A DNA stretch of 64,000 nucleotides from Micavibrio sp. GTDB taxonomy: Bacteria; Pseudomonadota; Alphaproteobacteria; UBA9219. Position 1 is the stretch's first letter. Each line of letters opens with the position of its first letter. The notes under the pieces are model-generated. The model did not search any database, was not told where the DNA came from, and was given only the letters and a program-made list of their open reading frames with translations. The stretch lies in NCBI GenBank assembly GCA_020718105.1, contig DYDA01000003.1, positions 17,332 to 81,331 of the forward strand, in the 5' to 3' direction. Of the stretch, positions 8,648 through 17,526 are shown one piece after another. The translations under genes were made by a program, and so were the position numbers.

Positions 8648-8812
8648 TTAATGAAGCTTTTTTTTGCCTATTCTTTCGACAGCCTTAAGAGCCGCTTCAA
8701 AGATATCGCTCAAATTGCCTTTTTTAAGTTTGTTGGGCTGATGGACTGCAAAGTCCAGCGGCGATTGATCGGTTTCATGAAAGCCCTTTTTATCTTTTTT
8801 GTCTTTTTTCAT
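8648..8812 (-). CDS. Small lysine-rich protein, 54 residues, unknown function
   Basis: A short open frame encodes a 54-residue protein beginning MKKDKKDKKGFHETDQSP, with a middle part LDFAVHQPNKLKKGNLSDIF and an amphipathic, basic C-terminus (EAALKAVERIGKKKLH). It has no membrane segment or signal peptide. A strong ribosome binding site (AAAGGTGAAACA then ATG, with AAGGTG about six bases upstream) is the main reason for calling it. It lies between dapB and the S24-like regulator, on their strand. The charge pattern suggests a soluble, possibly nucleic-acid-associated protein, but no family is recognised. The longer open frame on the opposite strand (8651-8872) has no such support. Confidence 0.6.
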   Translation of the reverse strand: MKKDKKDKKGFHETDQSPLDFAVHQPNKLKKGNLSDIFEAALKAVERIGKKKLH

Positions 8813-9065
8813 TGTTTCACCTTTGAAATAAATTCGTTGAAAGCAAGTATTGGCTATGTACTTATTGTATGATTAAATTCGATGGAGTCCAGATTTTTTG
8901 AATAGGCAACTATAAAAAATTATGTTAACCGTAAGAATTCAACATAAGCAAATTCTTACCGCAGTGCACACAATATAAATATACATAATGGTGTATGATT
9001 ACAGGTTCTCTTTTAAAGAACCCATACAGGACTTAATTAGTTTCATTGGGCTGAAGAGGCGTTTT

Positions 9066-9797
9066 TTAGGCGACGTCTAAAACGTCATCCATCATGTAAT
9101 AGCCCCGTTTTTGCATGGCGAGCCATAAGGCTGCCTGCACAGCGCCGCGCGCAAAGACGTGACGATCGGTGACTTCATGGGCGATGGTGATGGACTCGCC
9201 TGTTCCCGCGAAAAGAATATCATGCTCACCGATGATGGAGCCTGCGCGGGTAGAGGAATAGGCCGGAGGTTTTGCCCCCTCGTTGCCTTCTAAAATAGCC
9301 TGTCCAAGGGTCAAGGCCGTGCCTGATGGCGCGTCTTTTTTCCACTTGTGATGCTTATCGTGAATGGCAATGTCGTAGTCTTGGTCTTTTAGCAATTTGG
9401 CGGCCAGCTTCGCCATGCGTTTAACGACGATAAGGGAAAGGCTTGTGTTGGTGGTGTGCAAAACGGGAATGGTCGCGCTGACTTCGCGCAAGGTGGCTAA
9501 CGTTTCTTGATCAAGGCCCGTCGTGCCAGATAAGAAAGGTTTGCCGTATTGCGCCGCAAGTTTTGCAAAAGAGGCTGTCGCGTTGGCGTGTGTAAAATCA
9601 ATGAGAACGTCGCACTGAGGGAATAAAGCTTCTGGTTTGTCCGTCAGGATAACGGGCGTATCCTTACCCATGGGAGATACCGGTAACGTGCGGACAAGCC
9701 CGCCGCCAAGGCGAGCTGTGGGGTGGGTTTCGATGGCGCGGGCGATGGCTTGTCCCATGCGTCCTGCATAACCGATAAGGCCGATGGTTGTGATCAT
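9066..9797 (-). CDS. dapB: 4-hydroxy-tetrahydrodipicolinate reductase
   Basis: DapB reduces the DapA product with NAD(P)H in lysine and diaminopimelate synthesis. The N-terminal Rossmann motif is IGLIGYAGRMGQ (5-16), a second conserved patch is LIDFTHANA, and the substrate-binding and catalytic motif reads DKHHKWKKDAPSGTAL (147-162), with the paired histidines and the lysine. The length of 243 residues is slightly short but complete. An AAGGA ribosome binding site precedes the ATG by about six bases. The start overlaps the asd stop by four bases, so the two diaminopimelate-pathway genes are translationally coupled. Confidence 0.96.
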   Translation of the reverse strand: MITTIGLIGYAGRMGQAIARAIETHPTARLGGGLVRTLPVSPMGKDTPVILTDKPEALFPQCDVLIDFTHANATASFAKLAAQYGKPFLSGTTGLDQETLATLREVSATIPVLHTTNTSLSLIVVKRMAKLAAKLLKDQDYDIAIHDKHHKWKKDAPSGTALTLGQAILEGNEGAKPPAYSSTRAGSIIGEHDILFAGTGESITIAHEVTDRHVFARGAVQAALWLAMQKRGYYMMDDVLDVA

Positions 9798-10810
9798 AGA
9801 TGTTCCTTTACCAAAAGTTCAGCAATTTGGACGGCGTTGAGTGCTGCGCCTTTGCGCAGGTTGTCGCTTACAATCCAAAGAGAAAGGCCGTTTTCGACTG
9901 AGTCATCTTTGCGAATGCGGCTGACGAACACGCTGTCTTCGCCCGCGCATTCCACAGGCGTGACAAAGCCATCTTCATGTTGATGATCGATAACGGTCAC
10001 GCCTTTGGCTTTTTTCAAAGCCGCGCGTGCCTGCACGGCGCTGATCTCTTTTTCAAATTCAACCGTGACGGCTTCGCTGTGGCCGATAAAAACAGGCACG
10101 CGCACGCAAGTGGCCGCGACCTTGATTTGGGGATCAAGAATCTTTTGCGTCTCCACAACCATTTTCCATTCTTCCTTGGTGGAGCCATCTTTCATAAACA
10201 CGTCAATTTGGGGGATGACATTAAACGCGATTTGTTTGTGGAAGACTTCTTTAACCAACGCATCGTTGACATAGACGGCTCGCGTTTGGGAAAACAGCTC
10301 ATCCATTGCTTCGCGCCCTGCGCCAGAGACAGCCTGATAGGTGGACACAACAATGCGCTTGATTGTGGCCATATCGTGCAAAGGTTTTAACGCCACAAGC
10401 ATCTGGATGGTGGAGCAGTTGGGGTTTGCGATAATGTTTTTCTTTTTATAGCCTGCCAGAGCCTCAGGATTCACTTCTGGCACAATAAGGGGAACATCGG
10501 GATCCATGCGAAAATGCGAAGTGTTATCGATGATGACGCAACCCGCCGCTGCCGCACGCGGCGCAAAGGACTCGGATACTTTGGCACCGGCTGAGGATAA
10601 GCAGATGTCCATTCCTTTAAAATCGAATTGGTCTAAATCCTCAATTTTTAGAACAGTGTCCTCGCCAAAACTCACCTCGCGCCCTGTTGAGCCTCGCGAT
10701 GCCAAAGCGACTGTCTTGCCAACAGGAAATTGGCGCTCGGCCAAGGTTTTAAGCATTTCTTGTCCTACGGCGCCGGTCGCGCCGACAACAGCCACATTCA
10801 CTTTTTTCAT
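9794..10810 (-). CDS. asd: Aspartate-semialdehyde dehydrogenase
   Basis: Asd makes L-aspartate semialdehyde from aspartyl phosphate, the branch point to lysine/diaminopimelate, threonine and methionine. Visible features are the nucleotide-binding VVGATGAVGQEML (8-20), the active-site cysteine in ANPNCSTIQM (C132) and the C-terminal domain with VPVFIGHSEAVTVE. The length of 338 residues is typical. An AAGGGG ribosome binding site lies five bases before the ATG at 10810. It forms an operon with dapB through a four-base overlap. Confidence 0.97.
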   Translation of the reverse strand: MKKVNVAVVGATGAVGQEMLKTLAERQFPVGKTVALASRGSTGREVSFGEDTVLKIEDLDQFDFKGMDICLSSAGAKVSESFAPRAAAAGCVIIDNTSHFRMDPDVPLIVPEVNPEALAGYKKKNIIANPNCSTIQMLVALKPLHDMATIKRIVVSTYQAVSGAGREAMDELFSQTRAVYVNDALVKEVFHKQIAFNVIPQIDVFMKDGSTKEEWKMVVETQKILDPQIKVAATCVRVPVFIGHSEAVTVEFEKEISAVQARAALKKAKGVTVIDHQHEDGFVTPVECAGEDSVFVSRIRKDDSVENGLSLWIVSDNLRKGAALNAVQIAELLVKEHL

Positions 10811-11045
10811 AATAACCCCTTGGATCGCTTTGATAGTTTGATGAATGGCATGCTAAGGGAGTTTGTCTAAGAAGGCAACACCGCGTGAAGACAAGGGATA
10901 GGGCGAGCCAAAGGCTTAACTGTTTTTTCAGCGTTTAGGGGGCATAAGGGGCTCTCGCCTTGTTCTTAGGAAGCTAGATTGTTGATCAAAAGCGCGTTCG
11001 CGTTGTCAGGTTTCCTCCCCCCTTTTATTTTATGGAGACGTTCCG

Positions 11046-13367
11046 ATGTCCAAAGAAATCCGTAAGGTTGCCGTGATAGGCTCTGGCGTGATGGGAAGCC
11101 AGATTGCGGCGCAAGTCGCGAACGCGGGCGTTCCCGTTCTCTTGCTTGATATCGTGCTGAAAGATGCAACGGATCGCAACGCGCTGGCCAAGGGTGCGCT
11201 TGAGCGCATGATGAAGCCCGAATCCACGGCTTTTATGAGCGCTGAAGCCGCTAAGCTTGTGACGGTGGGGAACATCGATGACGATTTGCCCAAAATTAAA
11301 GAGTGTGACTGGGTTTTGGAAGCCGTCTTGGAAAATCCAAAAATCAAAAGCGATCTTTACAAGAAGATTGATGCGCTGCGCCAACCGGGCACGATTGTCG
11401 CGTCCAACACGTCCACCATTCCTTTGGCCAATTTGATCGGTGATCAATCGCCAGCCTTTGGCAAGGACTTTATGATCACGCACTTCTTCAATCCCGTGCG
11501 TTATATGCGGCTTTTAGAACTTATTATTGGCCCCAAGAACGATCCTGCCTCGGTTGAGCTGATGCGCGTTTTTTGCGATAAGAAGCTGGGCAAGGGCGTT
11601 GTGCCTTGTCATGACACGCCGGGATTCATTGCCAACCGCCTTGGCATGTTCTGGCTGCAATCTGCCGTCAACGCGGCTATGGATCTGGGACTGACGGTTG
11701 AAGAAGCCGATGAAGTGTGCGGCAGCCCGATGGGCGTTCCCCGCACGGGCGTTTTTGGTTTGATCGATTTGGTCGGGCTTGACCTGATGCCCTTGATTGG
11801 CAAGAGCCTTCTTTCCACGCTTGGCCCGAACGATACTTATCGCGGTTTGTATCAAGAGCCTGAATTGTTCCAAAAGATGATCGCCGATGGCTATACGGGC
11901 CGTAAAGGCAAGGGTGGCTATTACCGTTTTGCCAAAACGCCAGACGGCAAGAAGGTCAAAGAGTCTATCAATCTTGAGACGGGCGAATACGCGCCATCGG
12001 TTACGCCGAAAATCCCGACATTGGAAGCGGCAGGCAAGGACTTGCGCGCGCTGTGCGAAGCGACGGACAAAATTGGCCAATTCGCTTGGCGCGTTTTATC
12101 GGAAACGCTGTGCTATGCGTTTAATCTTATTCCTGCGACAGTGCCCGATATTACGCTGGTCGATGAGGCCATGCGCCTTGGCTACAACTGGAAGTTTGGC
12201 CCTTATGAGCTGATGGACAAACTGGGCGCGGATTGGATGATGGCGCGGCTCAAGGAAGAGGGACGCGCTGTGCCTTCTTTGATGGCTAAGGCTGCGGGCA
12301 AAAGCTTTTACCGCGTCGAAGGTGGAAAGCTGGAGTTCTTGCAAGAGGACGGAAGCTTTACGCCGATCCTTCGCCCTGAAGGCGTTTTGGTTTTGGGCGA
12401 TATTAAACGCGCGAAAAAACCTGTGGAGAAAAACGGCTCGGCGGCCTTGTGGGATTTGGGCGATCATGTCTTATGCCTTGAGTTCACCAGCAAGGCGAAC
12501 ACGCTGGACAGCGACATCTTTGCGATGATCCATAAAGCGATTGAACTGATCCAAGGAAGCGGTGGCCAGTGGCAGGGACTTGTTGTCTATAACGAGGCCA
12601 ACAATTTTTCGGCTGGTGCGAACCTTGGCATGTTCCGCGATTGGATCAAGGAAGGCAATTTTGGCGCGATCGAAGCCTTTATCAAGGAAGGCCAAGCGGC
12701 CTATAACGCTTTGCGCTTTGCCTTGTTCCCGACCGTGGCCGCGCCAGCGGGCGCGGCGATGGGGGGCGGGTGCGAGATTACCTTGCATTGCTCGGCTGTG
12801 CAGGCTTACTGCGAGGCTTCTATGGGGCTTGTCGAAGTAGGCGTGGGGCTTATTCCGGGATGGGGCGGTTGCGCGCAAATGCTGGGCCGCGCCTATAATA
12901 TGGACAGTTATGGTGACATGCCGCCGATCAATCATGTGTTTGAGCTTCTTATGACAACATGGGCATCAAAGTCGGCGGCAGAGGCCAAGAGCAACGGCTT
13001 CTTGCGTCCAACGGATCATATCTCTATGAACCGTGATCGCTTGTTGTTTGATGCGAAGGCGCAGGTGCTTGCGTTGGTCAAGGGCTATAACCCGCCAGAG
13101 CCTTGGACGATGACGTTGCCGGGTCCTGCGGGCAAAGCCTCGCTAGAGCTTATCCTTGAGACAACCAAAGCCTCCCCGCATGATGTGATGATTGGTAAAA
13201 TGCTGGCCGATGTTCTGTGCGGCGGCGAAGGCGGCCTGTCTGGCATTGTGAATGAAAAGCAGATTATGGACGTTGAACGCGATGTCTTTATGAAGCTTGT
13301 GCGCACGCCAGAAACGCTGGCTCGTATTGAACACATGCTGGATAAAGGCAAAGCGCTGAAGAACTGA
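11046..13367 (+). CDS. 3-hydroxyacyl-CoA dehydrogenase / enoyl-CoA hydratase fusion (FadN type)
   Basis: A 773-residue bifunctional beta-oxidation enzyme. The dehydrogenase part is first: NAD-binding VIGSGVMGSQIAAQVA (about 10-25), the catalytic-His region MITHFFNPVRYM and GFIANRLGMFWLQS, then two C-terminal dehydrogenase repeats to about residue 440. A crotonase domain follows, with NFSAGANLGMF forming part of the oxyanion hole, PAGAAMGGGCEITLHC and LVEVGVGLIPGWGG. This order is the reverse of FadB/FadJ and matches the FadN arrangement. It normally works with a thiolase (FadA) and an acyl-CoA dehydrogenase (FadE), neither of which is adjacent. TGGAG eight bases upstream supports the start. 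The gene stands alone and ends at a strong bidirectional terminator. Confidence 0.9.
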   Translation: MSKEIRKVAVIGSGVMGSQIAAQVANAGVPVLLLDIVLKDATDRNALAKGALERMMKPESTAFMSAEAAKLVTVGNIDDDLPKIKECDWVLEAVLENPKIKSDLYKKIDALRQPGTIVASNTSTIPLANLIGDQSPAFGKDFMITHFFNPVRYMRLLELIIGPKNDPASVELMRVFCDKKLGKGVVPCHDTPGFIANRLGMFWLQSAVNAAMDLGLTVEEADEVCGSPMGVPRTGVFGLIDLVGLDLMPLIGKSLLSTLGPNDTYRGLYQEPELFQKMIADGYTGRKGKGGYYRFAKTPDGKKVKESINLETGEYAPSVTPKIPTLEAAGKDLRALCEATDKIGQFAWRVLSETLCYAFNLIPATVPDITLVDEAMRLGYNWKFGPYELMDKLGADWMMARLKEEGRAVPSLMAKAAGKSFYRVEGGKLEFLQEDGSFTPILRPEGVLVLGDIKRAKKPVEKNGSAALWDLGDHVLCLEFTSKANTLDSDIFAMIHKAIELIQGSGGQWQGLVVYNEANNFSAGANLGMFRDWIKEGNFGAIEAFIKEGQAAYNALRFALFPTVAAPAGAAMGGGCEITLHCSAVQAYCEASMGLVEVGVGLIPGWGGCAQMLGRAYNMDSYGDMPPINHVFELLMTTWASKSAAEAKSNGFLRPTDHISMNRDRLLFDAKAQVLALVKGYNPPEPWTMTLPGPAGKASLELILETTKASPHDVMIGKMLADVLCGGEGGLSGIVNEKQIMDVERDVFMKLVRTPETLARIEHMLDKGKALKN

Positions 13368-13386
13368 TCTACCCCAGAGGACAAAG

Positions 13387-13422
13387 AAAAAGCGGCCATC
13401 CTTTACGGGTGGCCGCTTTTTT
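13387..13422. terminator. Bidirectional rho-independent terminator
   Basis: A 12-bp inverted repeat (AAAAAGCGGCCA and TGGCCGCTTTTT, loop of 11) lies between the convergent fadN-type gene and rpmE. It ends in a T run on both strands and can serve both genes. Confidence 0.9.
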
Positions 13423-13439
13423 ATGCAATCAAAAAACGC

Positions 13440-13787
13440 TTACGCTTTTTTCGCTTTTGCGGGGGCTTTGGCCTTGGCGGCGGCGGGCGTCGCTTTGGTC
13501 GTTAGCTTGATCTTGTCTTCTTTGGCAACAGGAGCGGCAGGCGCAGCAACGTCTTCGCCCTCGCCCTTCTTGGCGCCCAGACCGGCAAAACGCTTGTTGA
13601 ACTTGGCCAACTGACCGCCGCGATCAACCATGCGGAATTGGCCGGTCCATGCGGGATGCGTTTTGGCATCGATGTCAAGTTGCATGCGGTCGCCCGCCTT
13701 GCCATAGGTGCTGCGCGTTGTGAACTCAGTGCCATCGGTCATGGTGATGGTGATGTCGTGATAATCGGGGTGAATGTCTTTTTTCAT
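13440..13787 (-). CDS. rpmE: 50S ribosomal protein bL31 with extended Ala/Lys tail
   Basis: The first 75 residues match bL31: [27 protein letters not shown] and [20 protein letters not shown]. The zinc-binding cysteines of C+ L31 proteins are absent, so this is the zinc-independent form. The tail (about 76-115) is unusual in length and composition, rich in Ala, Lys and Pro ([17 protein letters not shown]), and resembles the disordered basic tails often seen on alphaproteobacterial ribosomal proteins. The upstream leader contains a 9-bp stem-loop (13871-13927). Confidence 0.95.
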   Translation of the reverse strand: MKKDIHPDYHDITITMTDGTEFTTRSTYGKAGDRMQLDIDAKTHPAWTGQFRMVDRGGQLAKFNKRFAGLGAKKGEGEDVAAPAAPVAKEDKIKLTTKATPAAAKAKAPAKAKKA

Positions 13788-13870
13788 CGTTACTTCTTTC
13801 TCAAGGCGTCAAATGAGCGCGCTTTTACGCGAACAAAACACTTCCAGCTTTAAGGGCGCGCCCATCGCCA

Positions 13871-13927
13871 GCCGAAAGCGAGAGGCCTTTTCTAGGGAAA
13901 ACGAGCTGCGAAAGCAAGGCTTTCGGC
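13871..13927. promoter_or_regulatory. Stem-loop in the region upstream of rpmE
   Basis: GCCGAAAGC and GCTTTCGGC are perfect 9-bp arms separated by 39 bases, within the 184-bp gap before rpmE. The function is unknown. It could be an mRNA leader structure of the ribosomal-protein gene. Confidence 0.3.
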
Positions 13928-13971
13928 AATAAAAATGAGTAAAACATCTAACCTGTTGTTGCTTATAGGGT

Positions 13972-14703
13972 TTAGCTTGCCGCCGCGATAACGGACAGGA
14001 ACTGGAACAGGCGCTCGGTCTGCGGGTTCTTCAGGATATCGGGCGTGCCGCTCTCGGCAATCACGCCGCCGTCCATAAACAGGACTTGATCGGCGGCATG
14101 GCGGGCAAAGCCCAATAAATGGGTGATCAGGAAGATGCCGATATTCTGGCCGCGCAGCGTTTTAAGATAGCCCAGAATCTTGGCGATTTGTTCCACATCC
14201 AGCGCCGACGTGATTTCATCCAGCAGCAAATAGTGCGGCTTCAGCATCAACGCCCGCGCCAAGGCAACGCGCTGGCGCTGGCCTAGCGAGGCCTCATTTG
14301 GATAGCGTTCGATAAACGCGCCCATGTCAAAGGCCTCGATCAGCTTGTCCAGCTCCTCATGACCATCTTCCAAACCGTTCAGCCGGACGGGGAGCAGGAT
14401 GTTTTCGCGCAAGGTCAGGTGAGGCCACAGGAAGAGTTGCTGAAAGACAGCCGTAAGCCGTGGCCACGGCGCAGGCGCATGCCCGCCCGCAGGGATGGGG
14501 AAGGCAAAGCGCTGCTCATCCACCGCAATTTCGCCGCTGCGCGGTTGATCCAAAAGAGCAAGGCAGCGCAGCAGCGTCGTCTTGCCCGTGCCGCTGGGGC
14601 CAATCAAAACGGTGATGCCGCCCAGATCAATATCCAGATCGACGTTGTTGAAAACGGTTTTGCCATCATCATAAGCAAAGGAAAGATTGCGGGCGGTCAG
14701 CAT
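13972..14703 (-). CDS. Polar amino-acid ABC transporter, ATP-binding subunit
   Basis: A single ABC ATPase domain of 243 residues, closest to the GlnQ/HisP type. Walker A is GPSGTGKTTL (about 34-43), Walker B is YLLLDEITSALD and the H-loop is FLITHLLG. The signature is degenerate (EASLGQRQRVALARAL, lacking the LSGGQ glycines), and Walker B ends in DEIT rather than DEPT. Both changes occur in some functional importers but are worth noting. Downstream partners on the same strand are absent; the permease and two binding proteins lie upstream in the same orientation, separated from this gene by a palindromic repeat (14756-14878). The substrate is not predictable. Confidence 0.88.
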   Translation of the reverse strand: MLTARNLSFAYDDGKTVFNNVDLDIDLGGITVLIGPSGTGKTTLLRCLALLDQPRSGEIAVDEQRFAFPIPAGGHAPAPWPRLTAVFQQLFLWPHLTLRENILLPVRLNGLEDGHEELDKLIEAFDMGAFIERYPNEASLGQRQRVALARALMLKPHYLLLDEITSALDVEQIAKILGYLKTLRGQNIGIFLITHLLGFARHAADQVLFMDGGVIAESGTPDILKNPQTERLFQFLSVIAAAS

Positions 14704-14755
14704 GGGGAAAAGGCTCCCAGATAGGATTGATATCCTTTTTTAGCCATTAAAAACA

Positions 14756-14878
14756 CGTCATTGCGAACGCAGCGAAGCAATCCAGCGCCGCGCGTCCGCG
14801 CGGCATAAGACTCATAGGCACCGCAGACGCGGCGCAGCTGGATTGCCGCGTCGGCCTTACGGCCTCCTCGCAATGACG
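14756..14878. repeat. Dispersed palindromic repeat, family B (intergenic copy)
   Basis: The segment opens CGTCATTGCGAACGCAGCG and closes with the inverted counterpart CCTCGCAATGACG; inner parts AAGCAATCCAG and CTGGATTGC also pair. It lies between the transporter ATPase and permease genes. The same family recurs inside trmB (62033-62176). Confidence 0.85.
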
Positions 14879-14915
14879 CAGTTCTTTTAAATTCCATCGT
14901 TTGCAAAACCATCCC

Positions 14916-15581
14916 CTATCTTTCCGAATAATCGCGGGTGTAGCGCTTTTTCAGCCACGCGGCGAGGATGTTGATGGGCAAGCAAACCGCAAGGAAGAAC
15001 AGCGCGAGCGCCGTGTAAATCTCAATGGGGCGATAGATCAGGCTGTTGATGCGCTGCGCGACGCGGAACAATTCTTCAACCGAGATAAGGCTGGCGAACA
15101 GCGAGGCATGAAGCATCCCAACTTGCAAGATCATCAGCGAGGGCAGCAGTTGGCGGAACAGAATGGGCAATTGGATATGGCGCACGATGTCGCGTGTCCG
15201 CATACCGCACACGCGCCCCGCCACGATATATTGGCGCGGAAAATCGGCAACGGCTTGCCGCACAATCTCGCCCACGCCAAACAGGTTGACCAGCGAAAGC
15301 GTCAGTGCCGCCGTATAGAAAGGATCAATCACAACGTCGAACATCGCCTGCGCCGGATAGTGAAGCCAGAACAAAATAACCAGTGTCGGAATGGCGGAAA
15401 AGGCGAAAGAGGTTCCTTGGATTGTCAGCCCCCAGCTGCGGCGGCGATGAGCGCCCAAAACGCCCATCGCAATGCCACCTACCAGCCCAACGCTCCATAT
15501 CACCGCACAAAGCTGAAGCGTGACCGACAGCCCTTGCAGAAAGGCAATATGATAGGTGATGAGAATATCAAGAACGGACAT
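14916..15581 (-). CDS. Polar amino-acid ABC transporter, permease subunit
   Basis: A 221-residue inner-membrane protein of the HisM/GlnP type. Hydrophobic helices are visible near 15-40, 55-75, 85-105, 150-170 and 190-210. The cytoplasmic coupling loop, equivalent to the EAA motif, reads EIVRQAVADF followed by AGRVCGMRTRD and IVRHIQLPILFRQLLPS (about 105-150). It is preceded by two periplasmic binding-protein genes and followed by the ATPase gene, giving a complete importer. Only one permease is present, so it would function as a homodimer. Confidence 0.88.
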   Translation of the reverse strand: MSVLDILITYHIAFLQGLSVTLQLCAVIWSVGLVGGIAMGVLGAHRRRSWGLTIQGTSFAFSAIPTLVILFWLHYPAQAMFDVVIDPFYTAALTLSLVNLFGVGEIVRQAVADFPRQYIVAGRVCGMRTRDIVRHIQLPILFRQLLPSLMILQVGMLHASLFASLISVEELFRVAQRINSLIYRPIEIYTALALFFLAVCLPINILAAWLKKRYTRDYSER

Positions 15582-15594
15582 GACCCTTTGCTTC

Positions 15595-16467
15595 CTATTT
15601 TCCAGAAGATGTTACATAGGGAAGGCTCATGCGCAAAAACCTATTTTCAGGCGTTTCATATTTGTCAAACAGCCTGTTGATAAAGCCCGTGCTGTGCAGA
15701 TAACCCATCGTGGTGTCCAACGCGTTTTTCAGATCCTGCTCTCTTTGCGGAATCGGAAATCCGGCGGCCATAACGGTTTGTGGCGGCCCAAAGGCAGGGC
15801 GAAGTTTTCCCGGATTGTTTTTATTATAGAGGTTAAACGTCGTCATTTCCGTGACGGCGACATCGGCTTTGCCGTTTGCGATATTAAGGAGCAATTCAGG
15901 GCCGCTGGCGTTTTGGGGAAGGGCGACTTTCTGCGCCTTGGGGAATTGTTCGTTCGCGGCGATGGCTGAAAACTCACCATCGATCACGGAGAATTTAATG
16001 GAAGGCTGATTGGCGGCGGCATAGTTGTTGTCAAACCGCGCATCGCCTTCCTTCACAAAAAGATAAGCGGGATGGAAGATAAGGGGAATCGTAAAGTCCA
16101 TTTCGCGCGCGCGTGATGGCGTGGCAAAAAGAATGCCGCAGACCATATCATAACGGCCACTTGCCAAATCGGTGGGAATGTGGGGGTGCAGAACCTCCGT
16201 TGCCCAATCAATTTTGATGCTGAGCTGCTTGCCAATCTCTTCGATGATCTCAACAAAGGGGCCACTCATTTTTCCTGTTGCCAAGTCTTTGTCGATAAAA
16301 GGTGGCCACAAATAATATCCGCACCTTAAAACCCCTGTGCGCTTGATTTGCTCAAGGCGTGTTTCTTTGACGGGCGCAGATTGTGCGGCAGGGCCAGCAT
16401 AACGCGCCACCCCAAACGCCACGGCGGCGGAAAGGAGAACGGTGAGGAGGAGGGAGGCGAGTTTCAT
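15595..16467 (-). CDS. Periplasmic amino-acid-binding protein (SBP family 3), copy 1
   Basis: A secreted solute-binding protein of 290 residues. The signal peptide is MKLASLLLTVLLSAAVAFGV; no lipobox is seen. The mature part has the family 3 pattern: GVLRCGYYLWPPFIDKD at the start of lobe 1, FVEIIEEIGKQLSIKIDW, RYDMVCGILFATPSRA and GKADVAVTEM. An AAGGA ribosome binding site precedes the ATG. It is a paralogue of the gene immediately upstream and shares a 47-bp identical stretch with it over the signal peptide (see findings). It lies thirteen bases upstream of the permease gene, so one operon is likely. Confidence 0.88.
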   Translation of the reverse strand: MKLASLLLTVLLSAAVAFGVARYAGPAAQSAPVKETRLEQIKRTGVLRCGYYLWPPFIDKDLATGKMSGPFVEIIEEIGKQLSIKIDWATEVLHPHIPTDLASGRYDMVCGILFATPSRAREMDFTIPLIFHPAYLFVKEGDARFDNNYAAANQPSIKFSVIDGEFSAIAANEQFPKAQKVALPQNASGPELLLNIANGKADVAVTEMTTFNLYNKNNPGKLRPAFGPPQTVMAAGFPIPQREQDLKNALDTTMGYLHSTGFINRLFDKYETPENRFLRMSLPYVTSSGK

Positions 16468-16479
16468 AAAATGATTTCC

Positions 16480-17349
16480 TTATATTGGAGCAAAGGGATC
16501 ACGAGCGCGTTCAAAGCGTCCATATTCAGCTTCATATTTTTTCAGGATGTTATCAATGGTTCCGTTATTTTGAAGCTCGCTGATAGCGGTATTCAGCAGC
16601 TCGCGCAATTCAAACTCGCCCATTCCAACGGCAAAAGATTCGCCATAAAGTCGAAGTGGAGGAATCCCAATAACGCGACGCAAGGGGTGCTGTGCATTCT
16701 TTTTGTTATAGGCGAGAACATTGCTTTCATCAAAGATGGTCGCGTCGGCTTTACCTGTGGACACTCCCATCATGATCTCGGATATGTTTCCTAACTGGGG
16801 AACTTTGTACAAGTTGGCTTTAGGAAAAGTGGTGGAGGCAACCGCCAAACCGCTCGCGCCATCCATGACGGAGAAAGTTACGGAGGCGTCGTTGAGGGCT
16901 TCCAGCTTGTTATCAAACCTGTTGTCGCCTTCTTTAACGTAAGCATGGATGGCGGCGAAGAAAAGCGGGGAGGTTAGAAGAATCTTGTGGGCTCGTGCTG
17001 AACTTGTCCACACCGTTCCGCAAAACATATCTTCTTTGCCGCTGCGCAGGTTTTCGGCGAAAGTGCCGTAGCCTGTGTCTTCGGCCCATTCGATTTTTAG
17101 GTGAAGGACTTTGCCGATCTCTTCCATGATGTCGACCAACGATCCTTGAAGGGCTTTTGTGTTGGGGTCAGGAATAAAACGTGGCGGGCCACTTAAGGCG
17201 TAGGCACAGCGGATGGTTTGCGTCCTCATCACGCGCTGGAACGCCGTTTCCTTGGCCGCCGAGGTGCCCGCCGGCGCGGTATATTTCGCCACCCCAAACG
17301 CCACGGCGGCGGAAAGGAGAACGGTGAGGAGGAAGGCGGCGGGTTTCAT
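16480..17349 (-). CDS. Periplasmic amino-acid-binding protein (SBP family 3), copy 2
   Basis: A second family 3 binding protein, 289 residues from MKPAAFLLTVLLSAAVAFGV. The mature part contains TIRCAYALSGPPRFIPD, LVDIMEEIGKVLHLKIEW, GKEDMFCGTVWTSSARAHK and GKADATIFDESN. The longer frame reaches 17415, but an AAGG ribosome binding site just before 17349 and the signal peptide fix the start there. It is the first gene of the transporter operon. Divergence from copy 1 in the mature domain suggests a different ligand served by the same permease; that is inference. Confidence 0.87.
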   Translation of the reverse strand: MKPAAFLLTVLLSAAVAFGVAKYTAPAGTSAAKETAFQRVMRTQTIRCAYALSGPPRFIPDPNTKALQGSLVDIMEEIGKVLHLKIEWAEDTGYGTFAENLRSGKEDMFCGTVWTSSARAHKILLTSPLFFAAIHAYVKEGDNRFDNKLEALNDASVTFSVMDGASGLAVASTTFPKANLYKVPQLGNISEIMMGVSTGKADATIFDESNVLAYNKKNAQHPLRRVIGIPPLRLYGESFAVGMGEFELRELLNTAISELQNNGTIDNILKKYEAEYGRFERARDPFAPI

Positions 17350-17526
17350 GACATTAACCTTTTGAAAAAGGACTGTTGTGGTCATTTTAAAGGGGCTTTT
17401 GGGAAAAACAAGCAATCATTTGACTCTGGGCTGGTCTTTCGGCTAGAAAGCCGTTGTTCCTTAAATGAAAAACTAGGGAAGCGCGATCTGGCGGGGCTTT
17501 TAAGTAAGCCTTGAAAAGGAGAGCGT

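Noticed and set aside
8651-8872. 73-codon plus-strand frame in the dapB-regulator gap
   Set aside because: It is antisense to the 54-residue frame that has a strong ribosome binding site, and its own start has none; the phenylalanine-rich translation mirrors lysine codons.
9004-9022. Terminator for dapB (GGTTCT...AGAACC hairpin)
   Set aside because: A 6-bp stem without a following T run on the minus strand; too weak to call.
13825-13947. 40-codon minus-strand frame upstream of rpmE (MFYSFLLPKALLSQ...)
   Set aside because: It spans the 9-bp stem-loop, has only a weak AGG before the ATG and no domain; it could be a leader peptide but the evidence is too thin.
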